From Legionella fallonii LLAP-10 (GTDB taxonomy: Bacteria; Pseudomonadota; Gammaproteobacteria; Legionellales; Legionellaceae), in NCBI RefSeq assembly GCF_000953135.1, contig NZ_LN614827.1:1145001-1209000 (forward strand): a stretch of DNA of 64,000 bases, in the 5' to 3' direction. Of the stretch, positions 1 to 9,315 are shown one piece after another. The notes beneath the pieces were generated by a model. The model saw nothing but the letters and a program-made list of their open reading frames with translations. It was not told the origin of the DNA and did no database searches. How positions within the stretch are numbered: position 1 is the first letter of the stretch; every line of letters begins with the position of its first letter. The position numbers and the translations under genes are program-made.

Positions 1-1
1 A

Positions 2-235
2 CCAGTATCGGTAACAGTAGAAATTGGTCGCACTAAAATGACGATTCGTAATTTATTACAGCTCAATCAGGGCGGTATCGTTGCACTCGATCGCCTGACC
101 GGAGATCCACTTGATGTTTTAGTTAATGGTACTTTAGTGGCTCATGGTGAGGTCGTTGTAGTTAACGATAAATTTGGCGTGAGATTAACGGATATAGTGA
201 GTAAAGCTGAGAGGATTAAGCGACTCAGATCATGA
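2..235 (+). CDS. fliN: Flagellar motor switch protein FliN, C-terminal part (5' end outside window)
   Basis: This is the C-terminal surface-presentation (SpoA) domain of FliN, which forms the lower C-ring of the flagellar switch with FliM and FliG and helps dock the export ATPase complex. The frame is open from base 2 and begins in the strand with VEIGRTKMTIRNLL. It continues through the family pattern GGIVALDRLTGDPLDVLVNG and VVVVNDKFGVRLTDI, ending KAERIKRL. About 77 residues are visible; the N-terminal part lies upstream of the window. The stop overlaps the fliO start (ATGA), so the two genes are translationally coupled. The identity is clear from both sequence and context. Confidence 0.95.
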   Translation, partial: PVSVTVEIGRTKMTIRNLLQLNQGGIVALDRLTGDPLDVLVNGTLVAHGEVVVVNDKFGVRLTDIVSKAERIKRLRS

Positions 236-642
236 TTAAAGTGCGTTTTATTATTTCATTATTTTTTTTATTCATGAGTCGATGGGCTTTGGCATTGCCT
301 ACGGATGGAGCCAATCTGATTAGCCGTAATGAGTTGTTGCGACTTATTACCGGTTTACTGATGGTTCTATTGGTCATTGTTTGTTTGTCTTGGATAGTAA
401 AACGCTTAAATGTCGTTAAATTAAGTACCTCCAAAGGCTTTCAATCCATAGCAAGTATGACTTTAGGCGCTAAAGAAAAAATAATCCTATTAAAAGTAGG
501 TGAGCGTTATTTATTGGTTGGGGTTGGAGCAAGTACCGTAAATACCCTGCATGATTTCGGCGAGCAATTGCCCGCAGGATTTGACGCAGAAAATAAAACT
601 ACCTTTGCTGAGCTTCTCAAATCTGCAGTAGGAAAAAAATAA
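232..642 (+). CDS. fliO: Flagellar export apparatus protein FliO
   Basis: FliO is a small membrane protein that assists assembly of the FliP ring of the flagellar type III export gate. The product has 136 residues. It has an N-terminal hydrophobic, signal-like stretch (about residues 4-22), a second membrane segment at about 42-60, and a cytoplasmic tail with the family pattern [24 protein letters not shown]. The family is poorly conserved, so the identity rests on this tail plus the position between fliN and fliP. It overlaps fliN by four bases and is followed one base later by fliP. Confidence 0.9.
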   Translation: MIKVRFIISLFFLFMSRWALALPTDGANLISRNELLRLITGLLMVLLVIVCLSWIVKRLNVVKLSTSKGFQSIASMTLGAKEKIILLKVGERYLLVGVGASTVNTLHDFGEQLPAGFDAENKTTFAELLKSAVGKK

Positions 643-643
643 G

Positions 644-1408
644 ATGGACTTTAAGAACATAAAACTGCTCTCCAAAATCGCGTCTATCCTCTTGCTTATT
701 TTATTGCCTTTAACTGTTCAGGCTGATCCTTTGTCATTACCTGCTGTGACGGTACAACCAGGTGCAAATGGTACGCAGTCTTATAGTGTTAATTTGCAAA
801 TTCTAATTTTTATGACCGCCCTGAGCGTTTTGCCTGGATTACTGATGGCAGTAACCGCATTCACTCGAATTATCATCGTATTGTCAATTTTACGTCAGGC
901 TATTGGCATGGCACAAACGCCTACTAATCAAATCCTGATTGGTATTGCTTTATTTATGACTTATTTTGTCATGTCTCCCGTCTTTAACAAAATTAATGAT
1001 ACGGCAATACAACCTTATATGGCTGACAAAATGAGCTTCCCTCAAGCCTTATCGAATGCTCAAATTCCGTTACGACAGTTTATGTTGAATCAAACGCGAA
1101 AAAATGATTTATCATTGTTTAAGCAATTTGCTAAAGATAACTCAGCTGCTCTAGCTGAAGTACCTATGAGCGTACTCATTCCAGCATTCATTACTAGCGA
1201 ATTGAAAACAGCATTCCAAATTGGATTTATTCTATTTTTACCTTTTTTAGTTATTGATCTGGTAGTTTCTAGTGTTTTGATGGCAATGGGAATGATGATG
1301 TTATCTCCTTTAATTATTTCTTTGCCTTTTAAAATTATGCTGTTTGTGATGGTGGATGGCTGGACATTAGTCTTGGGATCACTTGCCTCAAGTTTTGCCA
1401 TGGCCTAG
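644..1408 (+). CDS. fliP: Flagellar export gate protein FliP
   Basis: FliP forms the core ring of the flagellar type III export gate in the inner membrane. The 254-residue length is normal for the family. A cleavable signal peptide is visible at residues 1-27, ending in VQA before DPLSLP. Family hallmarks follow: [17 protein letters not shown], the [14 protein letters not shown] stretch, the [20 protein letters not shown] segment and the C-terminal [15 protein letters not shown]. Membrane segments lie near residues 45-75, 90-110, 185-210 and 215-245. It sits in the invariant fliO-P-Q-R-flhB-flhA order and is separated from fliQ by eight bases. Confidence 0.97.
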   Translation: MDFKNIKLLSKIASILLLILLPLTVQADPLSLPAVTVQPGANGTQSYSVNLQILIFMTALSVLPGLLMAVTAFTRIIIVLSILRQAIGMAQTPTNQILIGIALFMTYFVMSPVFNKINDTAIQPYMADKMSFPQALSNAQIPLRQFMLNQTRKNDLSLFKQFAKDNSAALAEVPMSVLIPAFITSELKTAFQIGFILFLPFLVIDLVVSSVLMAMGMMMLSPLIISLPFKIMLFVMVDGWTLVLGSLASSFAMA

Positions 1409-1416
1409 GAGCGATT

Positions 1417-1686
1417 ATGAACCCTGAATCTATAGGTTTTTTGTTTAGCGGATGTGTGAACGTCATTTTATTACTGTTAGCTGTGCTTACTGTACCCGGT
1501 TTAGTGGTTGGTTTAATTGTGGCAATGTTTCAAGCAGCAACTCAAATCAATGAGTCTAGCTTAAGTTTTATACCTAAATTGTTTGTTACTTTTTTAGTAT
1601 TAGTATTTGCCGGTCCTTGGCTATTAAAGACTTTAGTTAATTATACTGATTCTTTAATTACCAATATCCCTTATATGATAGGTTAG
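1417..1686 (+). CDS. fliQ: Flagellar export gate protein FliQ
   Basis: FliQ is a small two-helix-hairpin membrane subunit of the flagellar export gate that packs around FliP and FliR. The product is 89 residues with two hydrophobic segments (about 15-40 and 50-75). Between them is the conserved loop VAMFQAATQINESSLSFIPK, which is strongly diagnostic. The ATG follows an AGGAG element at the end of fliP. It is co-transcribed with fliP and fliR. Confidence 0.96.
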   Translation: MNPESIGFLFSGCVNVILLLLAVLTVPGLVVGLIVAMFQAATQINESSLSFIPKLFVTFLVLVFAGPWLLKTLVNYTDSLITNIPYMIG

Positions 1687-1695
1687 GAACTAGAA

Positions 1696-2466
1696 ATGAA
1701 TGTCGATTATCAGACAATAATAAGCACTTTGAGCCAGGTCGTTTGGCCCTTGGTGCGTATTAGCGGTTTGATGCTGACAGTGCCAGTGTTTTCTTCGAAT
1801 TTTATTCCTTCTCGTATCAAGGTTATCTTTGTTCTTGCCTTAGGTTGGGTTTGTTCTCCTTTTATCTCCTCGCAACTCTCGTTTTTGAATTTTAATGGCC
1901 TGTATTTGGTTTATATCATACAAGAGTTATTGCTGGGGATGTTGATGGGCTTCGCACTACAACTAGTGTTTCAAGTTTTTGTCTTAGGTGGACAAATTAT
2001 TTCCATGCAAGCAGGTTTGGGTTTTGCGGTGATGGTCGATCCTGCCAGTAAAGCCAGTGTTCCATTAGTCAGTCAGTTATATTTGATGATGACTACTCTA
2101 AGTTTTTTAGCATTGAATGGCCATTTAACTTTGTTGGATGCGCTAATCAATAGTTTTAGTATGATGCCTATAGGTAAGGGAGCAATAGATAATACCATGG
2201 TGTGGCACGTACTAATGTTTTCAGGGTGGATGTTTAAAGAAGCCGTATTAATTTCAATTCCGGCCATATTATCGTTACTTATTGTTAGTTTCTCGTTTGG
2301 AATAATGGCGCGTGTGGCACCGCAGTTGAATATTTTTTCTTTAGGTTTTCCCATTACTCTATTAATGGCCATAATCGTTATCAAAATAGATTTGCCGGGT
2401 ATGGGAGCAGAAATAGCTAGCAGTATTGAACAGGGAATGCATTTTATTAAAGGGATGTTACGTTAA
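1696..2466 (+). CDS. fliR: Flagellar export gate protein FliR
   Basis: FliR completes the FliP5Q4R1 export channel. The 256-residue protein has six or more hydrophobic segments and the family pattern LVRISGLMLTVPVFSSNFIPSRIKV near its N-terminus. The core carries FVLGGQIISMQAGLGFAVMVDPASKASVPLVSQL, and the C-terminal third RVAPQLNIFSLGFPI. Its TAA stop overlaps the flhB start (TAATG), so translation is coupled. An ATG at the start is preceded by a weak GGAAC element. Confidence 0.96.
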   Translation: MNVDYQTIISTLSQVVWPLVRISGLMLTVPVFSSNFIPSRIKVIFVLALGWVCSPFISSQLSFLNFNGLYLVYIIQELLLGMLMGFALQLVFQVFVLGGQIISMQAGLGFAVMVDPASKASVPLVSQLYLMMTTLSFLALNGHLTLLDALINSFSMMPIGKGAIDNTMVWHVLMFSGWMFKEAVLISIPAILSLLIVSFSFGIMARVAPQLNIFSLGFPITLLMAIIVIKIDLPGMGAEIASSIEQGMHFIKGMLR

Positions 2467-3614
2467 TGTCAGAGGAAGATCAGGCAGAAGATAAAACCGA
2501 ACAGCCCTCGGCCAAGCGACTCAAAGAGTCGCGAGAAAAAGGGCAGGTTGCACGTTCCAAAGATTTTAATGCGACGGTAATTTTATTATTTACCGCCGTT
2601 GGCTTTCTCATTTTCGGTAAACAGCTTTCTTTGCATTTGGCCGATATGATGCGCCAATCCTTTGAGTTTGATACGCGAATACTTATTACTCCATCAGCGG
2701 TTTTCCCACGCTTGTATCTTTTAGCAAAATCAGGGATTTTAGCCCTTTGGCCCATATTAGCAGTGATTTTTTTCTTGTCTTTGGGAGCGCCCTTGCTTAT
2801 GGGGGGCTGGGTGTTTAGTAGTCAGTCGCTGCAACCTAAAATGTCGCGGTTAAATCCATTAAAAGGGTTTAAGCGCATGGTTTCTTTAAAAGGATTTGTT
2901 GAAATGTTTAAATCCTTTTTTAAATTTATTCTTGTAGCAGGCATTGCTATCGTGGTTCTTAAAGCCCAGGTTCCTTCTTTATTAGCCTTAAGTAATGCAC
3001 CTTTAGAAACAGCGATCATTAATGGGGGATTTATTATTGTTAAGTCCTTTCTCTTTATTTCGGCAAGCTTAATTTTAATCGCTGCGGTGGATGTCCCTTT
3101 TCAACTTTATGAGCACAACAAGGCAATAAAGATGACTAAGCAAGAACTAAGAGATGAATATAAAGAAACAGAAGGAAAACCAGAGGTAAAAAGTGCTATT
3201 CGCAGAGCACAACATGAGATAGCAAAACGGCGTATGATGAATGAAATTCCTAAAGCCAGTGTAGTGTTAACCAACCCCACTCATTATGCTGTCGCCATTA
3301 GTTATCAACAAAAAGGACATCGTGCTCCAGTCGTAGTGGCCAAAGGTAAGGATTTGATTGCTTTTCAAATCAGTAAGGAAGCTAAGAATCATAATGTGCC
3401 TATTATTTCTGTTCCTCCCTTAGCCAGAGCAATTTATTTCTCTACTAAATTAAACGCTGAAATACCAAGAGGATTATATATCGCTGTGGCTCAAGTATTA
3501 GCCTACGTCCTTCAATTGCGCGATAAACAGCGTTATGACCATAAACCTGAAATCTTACAAAGCGTGCCTATCCCACCAGATTTAGCACGTGAAGAAGAGG
3601 AAGACACTAAATGA
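2466..3614 (+). CDS. flhB: Flagellar export gate substrate-specificity switch FlhB
   Basis: FlhB sits against the export gate and switches specificity from rod/hook to filament substrates after autocleavage. The 382-residue protein starts with the conserved EDKTEQPSAKRLKESREKGQ and has four membrane segments within about residues 30-210. The cytoplasmic domain carries the self-cleavage site NPTH, with Asn270-Pro271, in VVLTNPTHYAVAI. The cleavage motif is intact. It overlaps both fliR (one base) and flhA (ATGA). Confidence 0.97.
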   Translation: MSEEDQAEDKTEQPSAKRLKESREKGQVARSKDFNATVILLFTAVGFLIFGKQLSLHLADMMRQSFEFDTRILITPSAVFPRLYLLAKSGILALWPILAVIFFLSLGAPLLMGGWVFSSQSLQPKMSRLNPLKGFKRMVSLKGFVEMFKSFFKFILVAGIAIVVLKAQVPSLLALSNAPLETAIINGGFIIVKSFLFISASLILIAAVDVPFQLYEHNKAIKMTKQELRDEYKETEGKPEVKSAIRRAQHEIAKRRMMNEIPKASVVLTNPTHYAVAISYQQKGHRAPVVVAKGKDLIAFQISKEAKNHNVPIISVPPLARAIYFSTKLNAEIPRGLYIAVAQVLAYVLQLRDKQRYDHKPEILQSVPIPPDLAREEEEDTK

Positions 3615-5692
3615 CAGCCGCTTTGCATTATTTAAATTACTGGATACGTCAAGGATTAGGCACTCCGCTAATGCTAATTATTATGCTTAGTATGATGATG
3701 CTGCCTTTGCCTCCTTTTTTATTGGATATATTTTTCACCTTTAATATAGCTTTATCTCTGGTGGTTTTATTGGCTGTTATCTATAGCGAAAGGCCGCTGG
3801 ATTTTGCTGTGTTTCCTACTGTTATTTTAATTGCTACTTTATTAAGGCTCTCTTTAAACGTTGCTTCTACGCGTGTTGTTCTACTGAATGGGCATAATGG
3901 TACTGATGCAGCAGGACAGGTAATCAAATCATTTGGCGAAGTGGTCATTGGTGGAAACTACACCGTTGGATTAGTCGTGTTTATTATTTTGGTGGTGATT
4001 AATTTCGTAGTGGTTACTAAGGGTGCTGGAAGGGTATCAGAAGTTAGTGCCCGATTTACCCTGGATTCCTTACCCGGAAAACAGATGGCTATTGATGCGG
4101 ATCTTAATGCGGGTCTAATTAATCAAGAGCAAGCCATAAAACGTCGTACAGATGTAGCTAAAGAGGCCGATTTTTATGGCTCCATGGATGGTGCTAGTAA
4201 ATTCGTCCGTGGTGATGCTGTAGCGGGGATATTAGTACTGGTTATCAATATAGTTGGTGGATTAATTATAGGTATCCTGCAACACGGGATGAGTTTGGCG
4301 GATGCACTGCATAATTATATTTTATTAACTATAGGCGATGGCTTAGTGGCTCAGGTTCCATCCTTAGTTTTATCCACTGCAGCTGCCATTATTGTGACGC
4401 GAGTATCCAGCCCTCAGAATATGGGAAAAGAAATGGTCTCGCAGATTTTTTCCAATCCTCGCTCATTAATTATTGCTTCAGCCATTGTGGGATTGATTGG
4501 TGTTATTCCAGGTATGCCTCATATTGCGTTTATATTGTTATCAGCAGGTTTAGCCGGAATAGCTTATTTATTCATTAGACAATCCAAAATTAAGAATGAA
4601 CAAGAAAGTAATAAAGAAAGTGAACAAATTACCCAACTTAAAGATCCGGCCGCAGCAGAGCTCTCTTGGGATGATGTAAACCCAGTCGATGTGATTAGCC
4701 TCGAGGTTGGTTATAGGTTAATTCCTTTGGTCGACAGTGCGCAGGGAGGTGTTTTATTGTCGCGTATTAAGGGGGTGCGGAAGAAAATATCTCAAGAATT
4801 AGGATTCTTAATTCCTTCTGTCCACATTCGGGATAATTTGGATCTCAAACCGAATCACTATAGGATTAGTTTAGCGGGTGTCATTATGGGGGAAGCAGCA
4901 ATACATCCAGACAAATGGCTGGCGATTAATGCGGGACAGGTTTTTGGCACTCTTGAAGGAATAGCGGGTAAAGATCCTGCTTTTGGCATGGAGGCTGTTT
5001 GGATTAATGAAAATCAAAAAGAACAAGCACATACCCTAGGGTATACGGTAGTTGATGCTTCTACGGTAGTGGCAACTCATTTAAGTCAAATATTGGATCT
5101 CAATAGTCAGCAGTTATTGGGATATGAAGAAACTCAGCAACTTTTAGATAAGCTGGCGGTGAGTTCTCCAAAATTGGTAAAAGAACTGGTACCTGACGGA
5201 CTTACGCTAGGAATGGTTAGTAAGATATTACAGGGCTTATTAATAGAACATATTCCTTTGACGGATATTAGAACTATAGTCGAAACTTTGGCGGAGAACG
5301 CGCCAAAATCTAAAGATGTCGAATTTTTAATTAGTCAGGTTCGCATCTCTTTATCAAGATTAATCACTCAAAAAATCAGTGGGTTAAACGAAGAATTACC
5401 AATTATCACTTTAAAACCAGAGTTGGAACAATTATTGCAGAATACTATTCATAATAGTGGTGCAGGGGGCGTCAGTTTTGAGCCGGGTATGGCAGATAAG
5501 ATTCAAAACTCCTTGGCACAGTTTGCTGCACAACAGCAATCCAAACAAGAAAGCACTGTTTTAGTAGTACAACCTGGAATAAGGTCTGTTTTGGCACGAT
5601 TTGTGCGTAATATATCCAGTGACTTCCATGTTTTGTCCTATCAGGAAATTCCTGATAATAAACAAATAAGAATAATTGGTACTGTGGGATAG
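3611..5692 (+). CDS. flhA: Flagellar export ring protein FlhA
   Basis: FlhA forms the nonameric cytoplasmic ring of the export apparatus and docks chaperone-substrate complexes. The 693-residue product matches family length. The N-terminal membrane half (about residues 20-330) includes FPTVILIATLLRLSLNVAST and the charged FHIPEP-type loop GRVSEVSARFTLDSLPGKQM with AIDADLNAGLI. The C-terminal half is the soluble substrate-docking domain, including NHYRISLAGVIMGE and the LVKELVPDGLTLGMVSKILQ region. It overlaps flhB by four bases. FlhF follows 36 bases downstream, so it is probably in the same transcript. Confidence 0.97.
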   Translation: MTAALHYLNYWIRQGLGTPLMLIIMLSMMMLPLPPFLLDIFFTFNIALSLVVLLAVIYSERPLDFAVFPTVILIATLLRLSLNVASTRVVLLNGHNGTDAAGQVIKSFGEVVIGGNYTVGLVVFIILVVINFVVVTKGAGRVSEVSARFTLDSLPGKQMAIDADLNAGLINQEQAIKRRTDVAKEADFYGSMDGASKFVRGDAVAGILVLVINIVGGLIIGILQHGMSLADALHNYILLTIGDGLVAQVPSLVLSTAAAIIVTRVSSPQNMGKEMVSQIFSNPRSLIIASAIVGLIGVIPGMPHIAFILLSAGLAGIAYLFIRQSKIKNEQESNKESEQITQLKDPAAAELSWDDVNPVDVISLEVGYRLIPLVDSAQGGVLLSRIKGVRKKISQELGFLIPSVHIRDNLDLKPNHYRISLAGVIMGEAAIHPDKWLAINAGQVFGTLEGIAGKDPAFGMEAVWINENQKEQAHTLGYTVVDASTVVATHLSQILDLNSQQLLGYEETQQLLDKLAVSSPKLVKELVPDGLTLGMVSKILQGLLIEHIPLTDIRTIVETLAENAPKSKDVEFLISQVRISLSRLITQKISGLNEELPIITLKPELEQLLQNTIHNSGAGGVSFEPGMADKIQNSLAQFAAQQQSKQESTVLVVQPGIRSVLARFVRNISSDFHVLSYQEIPDNKQIRIIGTVG

Positions 5693-5728
5693 TCACACTC
5701 GTTACGAGTATAAATGGCAGGAGGCTTT

Positions 5729-6865
5729 ATGAAATTAAAACGCTTTGTCGCAGCGGATACCCGAAGCGCCATGCAACAAATTAAGGCAACTTTTGGCCCT
5801 GACGCAGTCATTTTGTCTAGTCATCATGTAGAGGGTGGGGTTGAAGTCGTTGCGGCTATTGATTTTGATGAATCAATTTTATCAACTCAAGCTGCCATTG
5901 CCACTGCTGAGCCTCCAACTCAGGCTGAAAAATATCCTCCACAGACTCCTATTGATGATATGCGTCAAGAAATTCAAACGCTAAGAGGCATGCTTGAGGC
6001 GCAATTAAGGGGCAATGTTGGTGGTAGTGAGCCTTTGCATACTGTATTGCTACAAAAACTCCTGTACCTTGGGGTCAGCCATACTACTGCGGCAGTTTGG
6101 GCGCGTACAGTCAATCCCAATTTAAACCAGCAACGAGCTTGGCAGGCCATATTAGCCCATATTTCAGAACTATTGCCTATTCGTGATACCCGCAGAATAG
6201 AAGAAGGTGGTATTTATGCTTTTGTTGGGCCCACAGGTGTTGGAAAAACGACAACGCTCGCCAAAATTGCGGCGCGCTTTTCCTTAAGATTTGGCGCTGA
6301 CAAATTGGGTTTAGTCACCATGGATACCTATAGGATAGCAGCGCAGGAGCAATTAGTTCTTTACGGAAAAATATTAGGGGTAAAGGTCTGTGTTGCCCAG
6401 GATGAAGTTTCTTTGGCTCGGGTGTTACGTCAATTAAGTGATAAAAAATTAATCTTGATTGATACCGCGGGCATGAATCCAGCTGATGAGCGAGTCATCC
6501 AACAAATGCACGTTTTAGGCACTTATCTACAATCTATTGCTAAGGTATTAGTTTTACCTGCAACCAGCCACTATCAGGTTCTTATTGATGCCATTAGACG
6601 ATACCAAACCAATCATTCGGTCGATCAATGCATCATTACCAAATTGGATGAGTCCTTAGCAGTAGGCGGCGTACTCAGTGCCGTTATTGAATCTGGTTTA
6701 GGGGTAAGTTATTTAACACATGGTCAACGCGTACCAGAAGACATCAAGATGGCCACGCGTCACCAACTTGTTGAGTTATTTGCTCAGCAAGAACTTCAAT
6801 TGTTCCAAGCTGAACACGAAAGTAGCGGGGGACAAGGGCGTGTTGGGAGGGAGTATTATGTCTAA
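5729..6865 (+). CDS. flhF: Flagellar placement SRP-type GTPase FlhF
   Basis: FlhF is the signal-recognition-particle-like GTPase that sets the polar site of flagellar assembly. The G domain carries the P-loop GPTGVGKTT and downstream DTYRIAAQEQL, LIDTAGM and TKLDE motifs. It follows a basic N-terminus (MKLKRFVAADTRSAM) and a linker. I chose the ATG at 5729 over one 15 bases upstream because AGGAGG (5719-5724) is correctly spaced for it and the family begins MKVKRF. The protein has 378 residues. Its end overlaps flhG by eight bases. Confidence 0.95.
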   Translation: MKLKRFVAADTRSAMQQIKATFGPDAVILSSHHVEGGVEVVAAIDFDESILSTQAAIATAEPPTQAEKYPPQTPIDDMRQEIQTLRGMLEAQLRGNVGGSEPLHTVLLQKLLYLGVSHTTAAVWARTVNPNLNQQRAWQAILAHISELLPIRDTRRIEEGGIYAFVGPTGVGKTTTLAKIAARFSLRFGADKLGLVTMDTYRIAAQEQLVLYGKILGVKVCVAQDEVSLARVLRQLSDKKLILIDTAGMNPADERVIQQMHVLGTYLQSIAKVLVLPATSHYQVLIDAIRRYQTNHSVDQCIITKLDESLAVGGVLSAVIESGLGVSYLTHGQRVPEDIKMATRHQLVELFAQQELQLFQAEHESSGGQGRVGREYYV

Positions 6866-7727
6866 AATCAACAAAAGCATTAAAGATCAGGCTTCTGGTC
6901 TTAGGAATTTGTCGCGGACTAAGCCTGTTAAGGTCATAGCAGTCACAGCAGGTAAAGGAGGGGTTGGCAAAAGTAATGTCTCAGTTAATTTAGCCGTTGC
7001 TTTAGCTCAGCTCAATAAAAGTGTGATGCTATTGGATGCCGATTTGGGATTAGCTAATATTGATATTATGTTAGGACTACATACAAAATATAATTTATCC
7101 CATGTAATTCAAGGAGTTTGTCATTTAAGCGATATTATTTTACAAGGGCCTAATGGGATTAGGGTCATTCCAGCCGCTTCTGGTACTGAGTTTATGACTC
7201 AACTCACTCAAGCAGAGCATGCGGGGTTAATTGATGCTTTTAATGAGTTAACGGATGATTTGGATTATATGATTATTGATACTGCGGCGGGAATTTCCGA
7301 TACAGTATTAAGCTTTACCCGATCATCTCAAGAATTAATTGTGGTTGTTTGCGATGAACCTACTTCATTAACCGATGCTTATGCTTTAATTAAAGTAATG
7401 AGTAAGCGCTATGAATGGACTCATTTCCATATTTTGGCCAATATGGTTAGAAATTTAAAGGATGGACGCGATTTATTTAATAAATTACTTAGAGTTTCCG
7501 AACAATTTCTTGATGTTCATCTAGACTATTTAGGAGCGATTCCTTTTGATGAGCATGTGCATAAAGCGGTAAAGAAACAAAAACCGGTATTAATGGCCTA
7601 CCCTGAATCTGATGCCACAGCAGCATTAAGGGATTTAGCAGAAAATGTTAGCAATTGGCCATTTAAATCATTATTAGGTGGTAACACGAGTTTCTTTTTA
7701 GAACGATTAGTATCAGGTGATTTTTAA
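6858..7727 (+). CDS. flhG: Flagellar number regulator FlhG (FleN), MinD-like ATPase
   Basis: FlhG is the MinD/ParA-family ATPase that works with FlhF and the master regulator to keep flagellar number low. The 289-residue protein has the deviant Walker A AGKGGVGKSNVSVNLA, the switch sequence LLDADLGLANIDIMLG, Walker B-type YMIIDTAAGISD, and a C-terminal membrane-associating tail. The open frame extends upstream inside flhF, but the ATG at 6858 has a GGGAGG element just before it and gives the family N-terminus. The gene overlaps flhF, as is common in polar flagellates. Confidence 0.95.
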   Translation: MSKINKSIKDQASGLRNLSRTKPVKVIAVTAGKGGVGKSNVSVNLAVALAQLNKSVMLLDADLGLANIDIMLGLHTKYNLSHVIQGVCHLSDIILQGPNGIRVIPAASGTEFMTQLTQAEHAGLIDAFNELTDDLDYMIIDTAAGISDTVLSFTRSSQELIVVVCDEPTSLTDAYALIKVMSKRYEWTHFHILANMVRNLKDGRDLFNKLLRVSEQFLDVHLDYLGAIPFDEHVHKAVKKQKPVLMAYPESDATAALRDLAENVSNWPFKSLLGGNTSFFLERLVSGDF

Positions 7728-7820
7728 ATTGTTCACTATAATTAAAATAGGTGTAATTAGGTTGACTGTATATTTTATTAATTATCAATTATCTTGTGCT
7801 GTTCTTGTAAGGAGAGTGTC

Positions 7821-8537
7821 GTGGATGCTTTAGCTGCATACAGCAAGGTAAATCAACAAACCCAGGAAACACTGGTAAAGGGACATGCTATATTAGTTAA
7901 GCGTATTGCTCATCATTTGCTTGGACGTTTACCACAAAGTGTTCAACTTGATGATTTAATACAGGCTGGGATGCTTGGTTTATTGGAAGCTGCAAGACAT
8001 TATGATTCGTCTAAGGGGGCTTCATTTGAGACTTATGCTGGAATTCGTATCCGAGGGCATATGCTTGATGAAGTAAGACGTAATGATTGGGTACCTCGAT
8101 CAGTTTATCGTAATTCGAGAATGATTTCTGAGGCTGTAAAACAGGTGGAGCACCGATTAGGGCGTGAAGCTAAGGACTATGAAGTAGCCGAAGAGTTGGA
8201 TATTCCTTTGAATGAATACCATGAAATGCTGCAGGATTCTGCCAGCAGTCATTTATATGGTTTTGATGACTTGGGGGTAACAGATGATCTTTTGTATGCA
8301 GAAGGAGGAGGGGAGTCGACTGAGCCTCATGTCAATGCGCTACACAGTGACTTAATGAGTCGCTTAACGGATGTCATCGGGGGATTACCTCATAAGGAAC
8401 GTGTTGTATTGTCCTTATATTATGAACAGGATTTGAATTTGAAAGAAATTGGAGAGGTTTTAGAAGTCAGTGAGTCTCGAATTTCGCAAATTCTTAGTCA
8501 AGCAACCCACCGTATCAAATCACGGTTATTGGAATAA
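7821..8537 (+). CDS. fliA: RNA polymerase sigma factor FliA (sigma-28)
   Basis: FliA directs transcription of late flagellar genes such as flagellin. Regions 2, 3 and 4 are all present: LDDLIQAGMLGLLEAARHYD, then FETYAGIRIRGHMLDEVRRNDWVPRSV, and a C-terminal LNLKEIGEVLEVSESRISQI helix-turn-helix. The best start is GTG 7821, preceded by AAGGAG at 7809-7814 with six-base spacing, giving 238 residues. An upstream TTG at 7794 has no supporting site. There is a 93-base gap after flhG, so fliA could also have its own promoter. motC follows ten bases after the stop. Confidence 0.95.
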   Translation: MDALAAYSKVNQQTQETLVKGHAILVKRIAHHLLGRLPQSVQLDDLIQAGMLGLLEAARHYDSSKGASFETYAGIRIRGHMLDEVRRNDWVPRSVYRNSRMISEAVKQVEHRLGREAKDYEVAEELDIPLNEYHEMLQDSASSHLYGFDDLGVTDDLLYAEGGGESTEPHVNALHSDLMSRLTDVIGGLPHKERVVLSLYYEQDLNLKEIGEVLEVSESRISQILSQATHRIKSRLLE

Positions 8538-8547
8538 ATAAATAACA

Positions 8548-9315
8548 ATGGATGCACTAACACTTATAGGTTTATTAACTGGTTTTCTTGCTATTATCAT
8601 GGGACAAATGATTGAGGGGGGAAATATACACTCCCTCCTCAATGAGGCGGCTTTACTCATTGTTTTGGGTGGGACTTTGGGCGCAGTAATGGTACAAACG
8701 CCTATGCACACCTTTTTGAGAGCGTTTAGAATTTTACCCTGGATTCTCAGACCTCCTCGAATTGGTTTTGATGAATACAGAAATTTGTTAATTGAATTAG
8801 CTCGAAAAGCACGCCAATTAGGATTGCTTTCTTTGGAAGATCATTTAGAGGTAGAAAAAAATCCTATAGTAAATAAAGGTCTTGAGTTATTGGTTCTTGG
8901 TGTAGATAAGATAACTATTAGACAAGTTTTGGAGTCAGAGATAGATCATGATGAATCTCAAGATTTACGTGCTGCGCAAGTTTTTGAAAGCATGGGGGGA
9001 TATAGTCCTACCATAGGAATTTTGGGCGCTGTTTTAGGATTGATTCAAGTAATGAGGAATTTAGCCGATCCTGGAAGTTTGGGGTTAGGTATTGCTGTAG
9101 CGTTTGTGGCTACCATTTATGGTGTGGGTTTAGCTAATCTTATATTCTTGCCTGTGGCGAGTAAGTTAAAAAGTTGTATCGCCCGCAAGGTACATTTTGA
9201 TGAAATGCTTGTAGAAGGACTGGTGGCTATAGCCGGAGGTGAAAGTCCTAATATGCTACAACTGAAATTGAACAACTTTGGCCAGCATAAAAAACATGAG
9301 ATCAAGACGCAATAA
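8548..9315 (+). CDS. motC: Flagellar stator protein, MotA family (MotC-type)
   Basis: This is a MotA/TolQ/ExbB-type proton-channel subunit of the flagellar stator. The 255-residue protein has four membrane segments. They include LIGLLTGFLAIIMGQMIEGG at the N-terminus, LIVLGGTLGAVMVQTP, and the paired C-terminal segments in MGGYSPTIGILGAVLGLIQVM and GIAVAFVATIYGVGLANLIF. The wording of these motifs is closer to Pseudomonas MotC than MotA. The gene follows fliA, the MotC/MotD location in polar flagellates. The downstream motD start overlaps its end. Confidence 0.9.
   Translation: MDALTLIGLLTGFLAIIMGQMIEGGNIHSLLNEAALLIVLGGTLGAVMVQTPMHTFLRAFRILPWILRPPRIGFDEYRNLLIELARKARQLGLLSLEDHLEVEKNPIVNKGLELLVLGVDKITIRQVLESEIDHDESQDLRAAQVFESMGGYSPTIGILGAVLGLIQVMRNLADPGSLGLGIAVAFVATIYGVGLANLIFLPVASKLKSCIARKVHFDEMLVEGLVAIAGGESPNMLQLKLNNFGQHKKHEIKTQ

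Noticed and set aside
6720-6857. Upstream extension of flhG inside flhF
   Set aside because: It is out of frame with flhF and unlike the family. ATG 6858 has GGGAGG before it.
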